From the NCBI GenBank assembly GCA_965644295.1, contig CBFFRP010000395.1:214825-278824 (forward strand): 64,000 nt of DNA, written 5' to 3'. How positions within the stretch are numbered: position 1 is the first letter of the stretch; each line of letters opens with the position of its first letter. The stretch is from Paraphysomonas bandaiensis (lineage: Eukaryota > Chrysophyceae). Shown here in pieces: positions 45,774-57,824 of this stretch. Position numbers and translations under genes: made by a program. Below the pieces are notes generated by a model. The model saw only the letters and a program-made list of their open reading frames with translations. It was not told where the DNA came from and ran no database searches.

Positions 45774-48700
45774 ATGGACCAACTTAGTTGTTCCTTAGAT
45801 GATATTCATATAGATATTAATAAAGATGATGCATATGATTTAAAGAATCAATTATATCATCTGAATGAATCTATAGATAAAGTACATTCTACATGGGCAT
45901 CATTACCACGTTATCCAAATAAAGAAAAATGTGGTAAATATATGCGTACAGGTATATGCCCATATGGTACAAAGTGTAAATATGATCATCCAATCAGAGA
46001 AGCCATCACATATGAAGTTGAAAACAATAATATCTTATATCTTATATATACAACACAACGTTTAATGAGAATATTAAATACATTCTCATATGAAGCTGCT
46101 ATGGATATATTAAGTGGCTTATGTATATTAGTTCAAATACTTGAAGATTATTATCATAGAATTCATTTACATACAAGTTATGGACAGATATGTTGTTTAT
46201 ATGGTGATGTTGTCTTACGTTTATCGCTTGATATTGAAAATTTTTGTTCACCAAAATTAAAACAAAAATCTAGTAGTCCACGTATGAAACGTAAATCAGC
46301 TTTATCAAATAAAGGACATCATCATGTTGATGAGAATATTGATATATTTGTTCAATGTTCACAACGTCTTCAATATTTGAATAAAAAATGGCTGAATTGG
46401 GAAGAAAAATTTCGTTCAGAGACACTTAATTTACTAGAAACTGATACATATTCATCTAATCTTGATAGTGAGACTATAAGTGTTGCTGAGATGGTATTAG
46501 AAGGTTTAACTCAGAGTATTGAAGAGCATGCAACAGAGGCTAAGATATGCAATGATGAGGCTGAAATGGTACGGGAAAAAGTCATACAGAAACTACTGGA
46601 ACTGTTACGAAAAGTGTGGCCAACGGTTGATGATCTAGATCTTGTGCCTTTCGGGTCATGTGCGAACCTGTTAAGCACTTCTGTGAGCGACATGGACTTG
46701 TCCCTTCGCATGCCTACCAGTGTAGACCCCGTGTCAGTGCTGGATCAGGCCGCACAGGTGCTCAGTGGCGCTGGTATAGAAGTTCGAGAGCTTGTAAAGG
46801 AGACACGTGTACCAGTACTCAAGATTCTGGATCCTGACTCTAACATTGAGGTGACTATTTCTTCTAAACTAATCTGCCGCTCTAACTTGTCGATAGGTGG
46901 ACATGGTGGTGAACAATACCCTAGCCATACAGAACACGGCCCTTCTGCGGAGTTATGTTCTTGCTGATAGCTGCGTTCGTCCTCTTGTGCTTGCTGTGAA
47001 GCGGTGGGCTCGTCGAAGGGGTTGTAATGATCCACGGAATGCGACTCTCTCTTCCTACGCTTGGACTCTTATGGTGCTCCATTTTCTCCGCAACCATCCG
47101 TCCCCGGAGTACCGTGTGCCCAGCATCACAGAGGTGATGGACAAACCCTTTACTAATAAGTCGGTATCTCCCTCCCATGAATCGCGTGATTTGGGTCGGC
47201 TGTTGTTACAATTCTTTGCGTACTATGGAACAAGTAGCCCTAATGGTTTCCAACCATTCCACACGATTGTCAGTCTCCGTAACGACAAGCCGGTCTTCAA
47301 GCAGTCATCTCACTTGTACAGTAACGACCGAGACTTGAAATCTGTGGCAGATGTTCTTCCTGAGGGTCCACAATCTGAAGAAAGTTCAGACTCTCGTGGC
47401 CTTCACTCCAACATGGTAGTTCTCTCTAACCCGCCACTGTGGAGGTTCTGCATCGAAGACCCTTTCGAAGAGCATGATCTCGGGAAGGTGATATATTGCG
47501 TGACTGGTCAAGTACACATTATGGATGAAATGAAACGAGCTCTGAATCTCTTCCGACAAGTTATTGAAAAATCGAAGCTTTTGAAGAATGTGAGCATTGC
47601 CGTTGGGGATGACAGTGCCTGCGACTCTTTTACTGCCAACTATTGGAATGAATTATGCCAAGAAAATATGAGCGTGCCTACAGCTGAAAAGACTTGTAGT
47701 CTGTGCGGGCAACAGGGACATTTCATGAGAGATTGCGACCTGATGCGTTGTAATCTGTGTGGCGAGAAAGGACACTTTATGCGGGACTGTATTCGTCTGT
47801 TTTGTAGTAATTGTAGAGAGCAAGGTCACTTTGCACGTGATTGTAAAAAAGAGAAATTATGTAGATTTTGCAAGCAACCGGGACATGTATTTAAAGATTG
47901 TCCCCATCGCATATGTGCAAGGTGTGGGTCGAAATCTCACAACACTGCAAAGTGCAAGATCAAAGCTGAAAATTCCGATGGCATGAAACCCGTTAACTCT
48001 GAGGGGGCAATTACTTCTGGCAAAGTTAGGGTTCCATCTTTGCGAGTTTCGGCAGCGAAAGAGCACAAAGTGCAGCCCCCTCCCTCGGATCTAGTGGATT
48101 CTCCTGTAATAGATAACCAACAAACTGAATCGAAATCTGCAGCTTCCATGATTCTCAACCGAAAAGCTCAGAAGTCCCAATCGAAAAAGAAAAAGAAAAA
48201 ACAAAATTTAGAAGACAAACGGAGAGGAACGAACCCGAATGCCCCACAGATTACCTTGCTTAACCGCGATCGCGGACTCTCGGTATCATCCACCAATTCG
48301 AGCCCTTGCGAAATGCGCCACTCAAAAAACTCTAAACGACTTAGTGAGCGCTTAGCTAATGCGATAACTAATCCTGAAAACAGTGCGAAGTTAGACAAGA
48401 AAGCCCCTGGATCCATACGGCCTGGTGTAACTGAAGTATCAGGGAGCGAGAAATTATGCTTTGATGAAGCCGCATCTACCAAAAGCTCGCTGTCGGAGTT
48501 GAATGTTGCGGCATCTAAAACTGAAATAGGAGGAAATAGGGCATGTCGAAATGATAAGCAGATTTATTTAGGGAAGAAAACAGAACAAATGGTGTCATCA
48601 CAGGCCGCAGTTGAGTTCGATTACTCCCCTGGAGTCGCTGTGTACGAAGATGACAGGAAGGATGCGAGTTTGTCATTGGTAAAAGAACAAAAACCCATTC

Positions 48701-49200
48701 CAGCTGCAGTGAAAAGCGAAAGAAATTTGCAAAAGAAAGGCGAAAAGAAGGTCTCGAAGCGACATCGAAAATCGAAAAACTTGCTAATGGATAATTGTAA
48801 GAAGGTTGAAGTGGACGTAGGATCACCAGGGGCTAGTTCATTTGCCAGCGGGGAGTTTTCTGATGGTACTTATATTGAAATGGATTCCCCATGTGGTGAT
48901 TCTGCCCAAAATGCGGAAATCAGTAAAAAAGTACGCGGAGATGAAAACAAGCTGCTGTCAGTGGAGTTGAGTGAAGCAAACCGTAAGAAACGTACTTATG
49001 AACACTCTTTGAAAACTACTTCCGGTAAAGAAGCTCAGGAAGCCATGTGTAAGCAAAGTAAAGTGGGAGTTGGGAAACAAGGATTTTGGCAAAAGAAATC
49101 ATATATCATGAAGAAGCGTAATAATGATAGCGAGCACGAAATGAAACTACAAGGAAGAGTAATAGAATCCCATTCTAGTTCCAGCACGTTTTTGTTGTAG
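45774..49200 (+). CDS. Terminal uridylyltransferase / non-canonical poly(A) polymerase with zinc knuckles
   Basis: Exons 45774-46850 and 46897-49200 (46-nt intron); the joined 3381 nt give 1126 aa. A CCCH finger (C-x7-C-x5-C-x3-H) lies at about 53-72. A pol-beta-like nucleotidyltransferase follows: FGSCANLLSTSVSDMDLSL gives the GS motif and Asp306/Asp308, and the third Asp (about 361) is created just after the splice (VDMVVNNTLA). TALLRSY and RRRGCNDP continue the core. A PAP-associated domain (about 450-560) ends with CIEDPFEEHDLGK. Five CCHC zinc knuckles (about 625-714) and a long Lys/Ser-rich tail complete it. CCHC knuckles with a TRF4/TUT core are typical of TUT4/TUT7-like enzymes that add U or A to RNA 3' ends. 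Third-position GC is about 12% in the first 60 codons and about 52% near codon 310. Confidence 0.92.
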
Positions 49201-49790
49201 TAATATTGTGTGCGTGAAAGTACTATCGTGTGGTTATGTATGTGCTTATATATTTGTGTTAAATAAGGTGCTTTGCAACCTTCGATTTTCTCACATCGCC
49301 TCCTGAACTTGGACACATGCATACACAAGCATTGTATATCTAATCTTGAGTTATAAATATAATTTTCGAAGTGGCACATACGTTAAGCGCTGTGAGCTTA
49401 GGGTCATGGCCAACATATTCACGACGAAAAAAATATATAATAATATTTCTTAAAAGACTTCATAAGCCGCTATTAAGTTTAGCGCTACGCGGTGTAGACG
49501 TTGCAATTCATACATGAGACTTAAAAAAGAATAAGCAAGTAAGCCTACTCATGAGAATTTGTGTACTATTATATATAAGTTATAAGATACTACGAAACTA
49601 AGTCAATTAAATTGATAGAATAAGTATATGTAAAATTAACCTTTAGTGATAATCATTATGCGCCACTTGGCAATTATATCTATCTAGAAAGTTTCATGTA
49701 TCAATATTCGACATTAGGATGATTGAAAACTAATATACTGAACGTCAAAAACTTAGTAGTCAATTTGCAAAATTATAATCAATATCTCTC
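49201..49790. other. Intergenic, nothing recognised
   Basis: AT-rich 3' flank of the TUTase gene. Confidence 0.5.
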
Positions 49791-50018
49791 ACCTGAAGTC
49801 AGCAGATTTCAGGTATATCATCATGCTGCTTGCTCACAGTTCTTGCTTTGAGTGCTAGAGAGAAAGTGGTTGCACCTTGGTGCTTGCGGTGAAGTACAAG
49901 CGGCTTTCGAAGCGTTAAAGCGTAGGATATCAGAGCTAAGCTATAGTTAGTTAAATTGTTTTGCTATATTAGTTCTGACTCGTACACGCTTATTGCTAAT
50001 AATCAGACATTCACTACA
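49791..50018 (+). repeat. Dispersed repeat family R1, copy D (3' half)
   Basis: Begins at CACCTGAAGTCAGCAG, contains the copy-C-type insert, then GTGGTTGCACCTTGGTGC, and ends with ATCAGACATTCACTAC. Confidence 0.88.
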
Positions 50019-50153
50019 TCTCTCATCAGTCACTGTAATCACTACGTACATACTCTCACAATCAATATTATCATATCTTATGTATTCACGGTTTTATACA
50101 CAGTCAAATATAATTCAGTTTAGCAAGTTACTTCAAATTAACTTTAAGTTAAT

Positions 50154-50367
50154 ATAGTGAGATGGTATATAGTGATGTAGAGTGAGATGGTATAGTGGTA
50201 TATAGTGAGATGGTATAGTGGTGTATAGTGGGATGGTATATAGTGAGATGGTATAGTGGTATATGGTGAGATAGCGTAGTGGTATATAGTCGAATGGTAT
50301 CTGGGTGTATAGTGAGATAATCTGGGTGTATAGTGAGAGATGGTATAGTGGTGTATAGTGAGATGGT
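50154..50367. repeat. Degenerate minisatellite, GTGAGATGGTATAGTGGT-type unit
   Basis: About nine imperfect units of 20-27 bp built from GTGAGATGGTATA and GTGGTGTATA words. Non-coding. Confidence 0.85.
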
Positions 50368-50939
50368 TATAGTTCATACTTGTGAACTGTATGTAATATA
50401 TATGTGTAGTCGGTGACTTTTATAGCTGTATAACTGAAGTAGTATGGAAGAAATTAGTAAACATATTATAAATAATACTTTTCACACTATTAATATCTTC
50501 ATAGTTACTTATTGTGCATAGTTATACCCTTTTCCAACCATTATCAAAAAGTTCACCAGGTTTTGGTATTACCTCGACTTTTGTTGAGAATAAAAGTGAC
50601 TAAACAAAAAATGCATTTTTGCTTCAATTTTTATAAACAGAATATTAAAATGCTTTCCCTATTTTTGTGCTTCATACAAAATGGCAGTCTATATGTCTTT
50701 TAAAATAATTTTTGTTTTTTAATCCCTGTGTTTTTGGTTGCTCAGGATGCCAATACTTCTATTCTAGGGAATCAATTTCATACGGCTTAAATTTATAGTG
50801 TGTGTGAAATACAAGCATATACGATGTCAAGCCAAGAGTTCAATATATATATCTGTCTTTAACAAAACGACACCTTTAAGCATCTTAATAAAGCTAGCAC
50901 GTCGGATATTTTTACAGCCACGGGATAGAGCGGAAATCA
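50368..50939. other. Intergenic, nothing recognised
   Basis: AT-rich sequence without exon-like stretches or clear repeats. Confidence 0.5.
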
Positions 50940-51640
50940 AGGTTCGGGAACAATATATTGCAATTCAATATATTGTACAATATATATATTGATTGGTGGA
51001 CCAGCCAAATACTCATCAATATTGTTTCTGTTAAAGTAGCTTACAACAATATATTTCAATCAATAATATGATTCTTAACTGTAGGGTGCAAAATATGTGC
51101 CCAGGTATACAAATATAAGTTCATGTTCTGACAGTGATTGCAACAATACAAAGGGTGATGAAGCTGATGTTGGCTCTCTGCGAAAACAAAATTTAGGTCA
51201 GTTCAAAAAATTAAATAACGAAAGTTGAAATATCTAAGTACAGGCGCATGAGTCATGTTGTATGTACTTCCAATGCATATGAACACCTGTTCAGTGTAAC
51301 GAAACTTATTTTATTAGAGTCGCGCAAAAGTATTCATTCTACTACACTTTTACTATCCATGATTTTGTTTAAGCATATTGACAGCTGTGGCCCGATGCAT
51401 GATGAGTATGATGATGCTGGCTCAGAGGATGAGGAAAAAAGTCGTGATTAGCTAAGCAGTAGCTAGCGAAATGGGCTTGGTTATCATGTGTGAAAATGGA
51501 ATATACTTATGTGTTTACTTGCCCTGAGCAATACTTTTAGTATTGTTCGGCCAGTTCAAAGCCTCCATCAGTAGTATAGATAGAACGCTGTCTATGAATA
51601 GTGTTGCAATATATTGTTCGAACCCTGGCGGAATTATTTC
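50940..51640 (+). mobile_element. Decayed hAT element (copy 3)
   Basis: CAATATATTG palindromes cluster near both ends (50951-50990 and about 51604), and an ACCCTGGCG word at about 51617 could be the 3' terminus. The frame 51248-51451 reads NAYEHLFSVTKLILL, then RKSIHSTTLLLSMILFK, which follows the hAT dimerization pattern, and ends in an acidic tail with a stop. The catalytic core is missing. Confidence 0.5.
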
Positions 51641-52030
51641 GTGATAAATGCTAGCACTTAAATTTAATACTACAGTATTGAACAAAATACAAATTTAATC
51701 CCTGAGAAAACTAAAATATTATAGCATATATATATGTCATGCAGGTATATAAGTATGAATTGACTACAGGCTGTGGACATCCGGCTGTGCCAAACGGAGA
51801 CAACGTTGTATACAGTTCTCCATAATATGTAAATGGTCCTGATGCAATTGTCTCAAAAGGACTTCAAATAAAACTCATCAACTGCATTTTTATGTGAAAA
51901 ACATCTTAAATAATATATGTAGGCTACATATCCCACACAGCAGAATACTTAAAATACATTTCATTCTATTCTGATTGCGTATATCACAGTCTACAGTTGA
52001 CAAGGGGTTCGATAACAACATTTAATTGCA
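51641..52030. other. Intergenic, 3' flank of the TMEM260-like gene
   Basis: No feature recognised. Confidence 0.5.
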
Positions 52031-55000
52031 TTACGCCGCTAACTTCCCTTTCACAGCACTGAGAAATTTCTGAAATGTTGCAGCATCTCGATCATGCGGC
52101 GTTTCAGCCAGGAAGCGAGAAATAGAGAACACTGACTGTCGCCGCACAAATTCCAAATGAGAACTGCTTAATATCCTATCCTCAAAGGTTTCTGAAACCA
52201 GCTGAAAATATGTCAACAAGAATTCTACTATACTGTACTGTCTGTTACCTTGGACACACTATCCCCACTTAATTCTGTCACCAGTTTCTCACGGTGCTCC
52301 ATTCCAACTGTCAACACACCTTCCAAACGCATGTAGGCAAGCGCGGCATTCTTGAAAAGATCTCTCAGGGGCGAAGATAGGGGTATGTGCAGATAGGGAC
52401 TTTTGTATAGCCCAACTTCTTGGGAGATGAATTCAATCGAGTCTATGGTGTCACTCAAAAGCATTGCAGCAATATCCAATCGGTCAATAACTAAACAGAG
52501 GTCTCCATAGCTTTTCACGCTCTGACAAATGGCAATGTTTATAAGTTATTAAATGTTGGACATTAAAGTACCTTCTGCATTTCAATTGCGAGTGATAAAA
52601 TATTCAACCCTGTTACATAAGCAAACAATTTACTTTACTTCTCTACATCGAGCCATGAAAAACAAATCATACCTAATTGGTTATGCGCATCGTGGTAGGT
52701 AGATACAACTGCATGTTCCCAGGTTCCGGGTGGAAACAACTCCATGAATGGCAACTCTTTTCCAGGTGTGGACAACTTCCTCCGCCAAACCGCACCATCT
52801 GCATCGCTACCGGGCTCTCTGTGTCGATTAAACATAGGAAAAGCCTCCTGCAGATATTTCAGCTGCTGCAAACTGTACCACGGGTTAGTATTACGAAATA
52901 TCAGGAAGCATGATTGCCAACCCTTTCTGATGCAAGTTTATTAAGTCATTCGTGTCACCTTTTCTCCTGACCTATGCACGTGGTATGATGAATTATACGA
53001 AGCGGTGTTAAATATATCACACACACCATATAAACAAGACCCCATGGTACAAGTGTATAATTACCCCAAACACCACCTGCCCCAATATCTATATCGTTAA
53101 CGGCCTACAACAACACAAAATCAATTCCTAAGAAGCCCAGCATAGAGAAATTATCATAGAAATCAACCTGCATGTCCAAAAATATTGGTCGTTCGTCCCC
53201 ATTATAAGGACTTCGATTCGTTTTGACAAAATTAGCATCTATCAGGCGGTGGACAAGGAGAGCGTTCTCTTTAGATGTCCTGGCCGTCGTAACCTATCAA
53301 TAAACCAAAATTTTACACGTACGGTACTGAAATAAATAGTAAGTTCCATACCCCCTTGAACATTGCGGGGAACACGACATCTTTATACAACGGACCCTGT
53401 TGAATTCAACCCATTGTAAGTCACAACAACCACATTGTGCATGCTAGCTACCTGCTGCTTTTGAAACCAGGGGTATGGCATTAGTTGAAAGTTTAAATGC
53501 GTGGTATGTGACCCGATGGAGTCAACTCCATCAGGAGAATAGTTCAATCCCTCGCAGACTTGCAGATAGCGCACAGTGTTCCAGTTCAAATCTAAAAGAA
53601 CAAGCATATAATTACACGTTGTAGTTTATGGAGTACGTTGTGGAGGATTACCAGTGTGCGATAGTAATAAAGACCCAGGTGCTGCCGTGGAGTTCAGAAT
53701 GTACTCTCCATACTTATGCATAATCCATCCGTGCGAACTCTTGTCCATAATATCGAACCTAATAATGGGCTAATACCGAAACCGATAAATTATAAAAAAT
53801 GAATTACCTATCGTGCAACAAAGCCATCCATCCCAGCCCTACACAAAGCAATTCCAGTCCTGACCCTAAGATAGAGCTGATGCTACTCTCAGCTTCACTT
53901 TGGGACGACGAATCTTCACATTGTGGTCGTTGTTCGGAATTTTCATTTTTATTCTCTACTGGCTTGCTATTAACAAGTGATACTTTCTCTGCTTTCTTCT
54001 CATCAGGAACGTCAATCGTTTTTGTTTTATTCAATTCCTTAATACTAACAGTTTTTGACGGGGTATACGTGGACGACAACATATAACTCACGAATGTCAT
54101 GACAGCAGACACTCCTGTCCCTGAACGTAACACAAGACACATCCATATTTCAGCAAACTTATAAAAGATGATAGGACAAAGTCTTCACCTGTGAAGATAC
54201 AAACGAATATATTCGGCTGCATCCAAAACCTAATCGAGTGTGAGTTACCAAGTCATTGGATTGACATAACTAAATATGTGAACCTTGCATGAACGCCATA
54301 TGGCATTGGAGAGGAGAGCGGTATATTAGAAAGTACGCAATGCCAAAGTACCACATACGTCACCCAGCTTATTGCTAGGCACATAACTTCCCAAGCTGGG
54401 CCGGATACTGGTACAGGAACAGAGGGCTGCGATACTAGAGAGCAGTACATCAAAACACCATTAATAGAGAGGGATAGAAAATAAAAAAGTACCGTTTTCT
54501 TGATCTTTTCCTTGCTTGATCCGATTCTTCTTTCCCCGCGTACCACTGTCGCCACCAGTACTCCCTTTGCATTGTTCAGAGGGCATCTTGCTACTAGTTA
54601 ATTTTTTGCCACTCTGACCGAATTTCGTAAGAATAATTTTCTGCTCAGTCATTTCCATACGCCGCAGCGAAAGCTGCCAAACATACATCAGTCCAATCAA
54701 TGCAAGTGGAAGACCGACATAGTAGCCCTCATTGAAAGTATGAATGATGTAGAGGCCAATGCGTTCAAGGGCTGACTCCGAACCCACCGTCATGCCTTCG
54801 TATAATACCAAATCAGAATTCGACATGCAATACATAACCACTAACCCAACTTAAATGTCCCATACTCTGCGCGTAGCATATGTCTAAGCAGTCCATATAT
54901 ATTCGAGGTGTCTCCCCATGAACCAGGTTTCGGCCGGAGGCTCGAGAAAAAGAGGTAGACATATGACCCGAATCCAACAGCGAAAGCACTTGCAATGAGC

Positions 55001-55677
55001 CCCAGATATAATAAAGACATATGGTACTTAGTAGTGCGCAATAGCACAGCGGGGACGACGACAATGAGCAAAAGGGTGGAGGCGTGTTGGTTAGCAAGCG
55101 ACACACCACACAAGAAAGCACCAAGGACAACATAGCAATGGATACGGGTGAGCCCCGAAGACGAACGGGCATTCACATCAGAATCAGAAGCATATTGGAA
55201 AACTACAACAGTCAAGGCAACTATAGCTGCACATAGCATATTATTCAGTGCAAATACTTCAGCCCCAATCGCATGTTCCCAAACAAGTGGACTGAATGCA
55301 AAAAGCATTCCAGCTATGCATGATGGTGCAAAAGCAACAACCTTATAACGAGATAAGAGCCTGTAGCAGGTATAAGATACAAGAGTAGCTGCAATAGCAC
55401 CAAATATACAGCATAAATGATTAACTCTCCATGCAACAGTAGTCTCTGTATCAATATGTATTTGTAGAGTATCTGTTAAGAATATTCTAGGAAAATTCAT
55501 CTTCCCAACAAGATGTGATATGAGTGTAAATAGAGGATACCCTGGCGGATGAACAGTACCTAAATGACATGATTCAGCTAGTAGTTCCCCACTATCACCT
55601 CCAGATACAGATGGGAACAGTGTGATGTGATAAGTTAGATATACAGATATAAAAACGAGAAGTAATAAGGATATCAT
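52031..55677 (-). CDS. TMEM260: TMEM260-like O-mannosyltransferase, 15 exons
   Basis: Exons: 55677-54846, 54795-54493, 54434-54284, 54229-54189, 54120-53808, 53758-53652, 53591-53452, 53396-53352, 53293-53168, 53104-53027, 52971-52922, 52872-52673, 52609-52572, 52521-52249, 52201-52031. Introns are 47-68 nt; the joined 2868 nt give 955 aa. The N-terminal membrane region begins with a signal-anchor, then SGGDSGELLAESCHLG and HPPGYPLFTL, the hallmark of the DUF2723/GT117 family (the acidic GGDSGE loop is the likely catalytic site). Roughly eight to ten membrane helices follow, with WGDTSN and EYGTFKLG in a conserved loop and RFWMQPN before the last helix group. The C-terminal lumenal part has LNWNTVRYLQVCEG and NYTLVPWGLVY. 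Human TMEM260 O-mannosylates IPT domains in the ER. Exon 1 holds 29% of the coding length without an intron. Confidence 0.95.
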
Positions 55678-56741
55678 GAGTTGAATGATAAGAGGAGTAT
55701 GAGGGGGGTTGATTAGAGGAGATGGAGTGAAGCTATGGAGATGTGGATATATTCTGAAACAAGTTCCATATCAAACACGTATGTATGTATGTATGTATGT
55801 ATGTATGTATGTATGTATGTATGTATGTATGTATGTATGTATGTATGTATGTATGTATGTATGTATGTATGTATGTATGTATGTATGTATGTATGTATGT
55901 ATGTATGTATGTATGTATGTATGTATGTATGTATGTATGTATGTATGCATGTATGTATGTATGTATGTATGTATGTATGTATGTATGTATGTATGTATGT
56001 ATGTATGTATGTATGTATGTATGTATGTATGTATGTATGTATGTATGTATGCATGTATGTATGTATGTATGTATGTATGTATGTATGTATGTATGTATGT
56101 ATGTATGTATGTATGTATGTATGTATGTATGTATGTATGTATGTATGTATGTATGTATGTATGTATGTATGTATGTATGTATGTATGTATGCATGTATGT
56201 ATGTATGTATGTATGTATGTATGTATGTATGTATGTATGTATGTATGTATGTATGTATGTATGTATGTATGTATGTATGTATGCATGTATGTATGTATGT
56301 ATGTATGTATGTATGTATGTATGTATGTATGTATGTATGTATGTAGGTAGGTATGTATGTATGTATGTATGTATGTATGTATGTATGTATGTATGTATGT
56401 ATGTATGTATGTATGCATGTATGTATGTATGTATGTATGTATGTATGTATGTATGTATGTATGTATGTATGTATGTATGTATGTATGTATGTATGTATGT
56501 ATGTTGGTACAATGATAATAGTGTTGCAGTACAATCCGAGCCCAACTATTCTATTGGGATTGTGTGATGTGTCCATCTTCCAACATCCCTATCATACACC
56601 TCACCTATTCACACTTCACATAACTACATAACACCTGTTGAGAGATTGTATTGGGGTATCACAACACACTCCCTGACAGGTCAGAGGGGCCTACTAACAT
56701 CGTCTTATAGTGGCTTAGTGCCCATAGAGGCTTATACAGAG
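55678..56741. promoter_or_regulatory. Divergent intergenic region, mostly microsatellite
   Basis: 1.06 kb between the start codons of the TMEM260-like gene (-) and the MUL1-like gene (+). Two thirds is the TATG array; the non-repetitive edges are only about 103 bp and 239 bp. A shared promoter is inferred from arrangement. Confidence 0.4.
55780..56503. repeat. (GTAT)n tetranucleotide array
   Basis: About 180 units, uniform except for isolated GCAT substitutions (near 55946, 56051, 56191, 56283 and 56415) and a TAGGTAGG slip at 56344. Spacings between the substitutions are similar, suggesting block amplification. Confidence 0.97.
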
Positions 56742-57824
56742 ATGTCAATATCAGATAGTGACTATCTGTGTTTTATATCAATAGCCAGTCTATTTGGTGG
56801 TATAGTTCTTCGTTCAATTGAGCACACATTGTTACATATGGCTGCAGAAGAAGATCAGCTTATCAGTATGTGTCAATCAGGTATAGAAATAGATTTACGA
56901 ACTGTACGTACCGTACCGACACAGCGGATTGCCTCAGATAATATTGTGTGTGTACGTGGGAAGATATATTCAGAAGATACTCCACTTCGTAGTTTTAATG
57001 ACAGAGAATGTGTAGTGATTGAGACTCTTACATGTGAAAGAGATGGTAATGCGTATCTTATCAACAATGCAGAGTTGTCTATGGTCCCATGGTGTCTGGC
57101 TAGCCATGACACTCGGGGAATGAAACCAGGATCTGCTGTGGCTATCGATATCGAGACTTGTAAGGAGTCACTTACTCAATCACATTATTGCACAGCTGCT
57201 GATACACGTCAATCACACCCAATTCACGCCTACTTTCGATATCCCACCAATGGAGGGTTTGTTAACGGCGGTGAGCAGAATATAGAGCGATCGTGGTGGG
57301 ATTTTTTCTTTGCTGGGCGTCAAAAAACTATCTTACAACGCATTCTTCCTTGCCTTTCTAGCTGTTCTGTCATAGGCCGATTAATTGTAGATTCCGATGG
57401 GAAGTACACTCTAACAGCACACCCTAGCGTAGGCATGGTAATGTTTGCGGATATATCCTTCAAAGCTGTTGCTTCAGCGCGAGAGCATATACCGAAGTCT
57501 CTTCGAATGGATGCGGACCTTGTTCACGCTGCAGCTAAGATATTCGTTACCGTGGGTCTTATAGGAGGTGCAGGTCAAATTATATTTCGTTGTCTACGAT
57601 CCGATTATTCCCCTTTTTTGTCGCCGTCAAGCTCAAGTAATGATGTCCCAGGCGTCGGGGATTCAGACCATGACAACTGCGTTGTATGTCTTGATGCTTC
57701 AAAGAAGGTGTTGCTGATGCCCTGTAGACACTTGTGTCTGTGTATTTCCTGTGCACCTCACGTTAGTAGTTGTCCAATCTGCAGAGCAGAAATCGTATCG
57801 AAGGAAAGAGTGTATACGGCATAG
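56742..57824 (+). CDS. MUL1/MAPL-like membrane E3 ubiquitin ligase
   Basis: Single exon, 360 aa from the first ATG at 56742; the frame extends further upstream without a Met. A membrane helix lies near the N-terminus (YLCFISIASLFGGIVL), then a GIDE-type domain (about 55-270) with VRGKIYSE and RECVVIET, a second membrane helix (FVTVGLIGGAGQIIF), and a C-terminal C3HC4 RING (CVVCLDASKKVLLMPCRHLC, then CPIC). This order of two helices flanking GIDE with a C-terminal RING matches MUL1/MAPL, a mitochondrial outer-membrane or peroxisomal ubiquitin/SUMO ligase; plant SP1 on chloroplasts has the same layout. Which organelle is targeted cannot be told from sequence. All eight zinc ligands of the RING are present. 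Confidence 0.9.
   Translation: MSISDSDYLCFISIASLFGGIVLRSIEHTLLHMAAEEDQLISMCQSGIEIDLRTVRTVPTQRIASDNIVCVRGKIYSEDTPLRSFNDRECVVIETLTCERDGNAYLINNAELSMVPWCLASHDTRGMKPGSAVAIDIETCKESLTQSHYCTAADTRQSHPIHAYFRYPTNGGFVNGGEQNIERSWWDFFFAGRQKTILQRILPCLSSCSVIGRLIVDSDGKYTLTAHPSVGMVMFADISFKAVASAREHIPKSLRMDADLVHAAAKIFVTVGLIGGAGQIIFRCLRSDYSPFLSPSSSSNDVPGVGDSDHDNCVVCLDASKKVLLMPCRHLCLCISCAPHVSSCPICRAEIVSKERVYTA

Noticed and set aside
51600-51640. GTTCGAACC word resembling a tRNA B-box
   Set aside because: No A-box or cloverleaf can be folded around it; it lies at the end of a hAT remnant.
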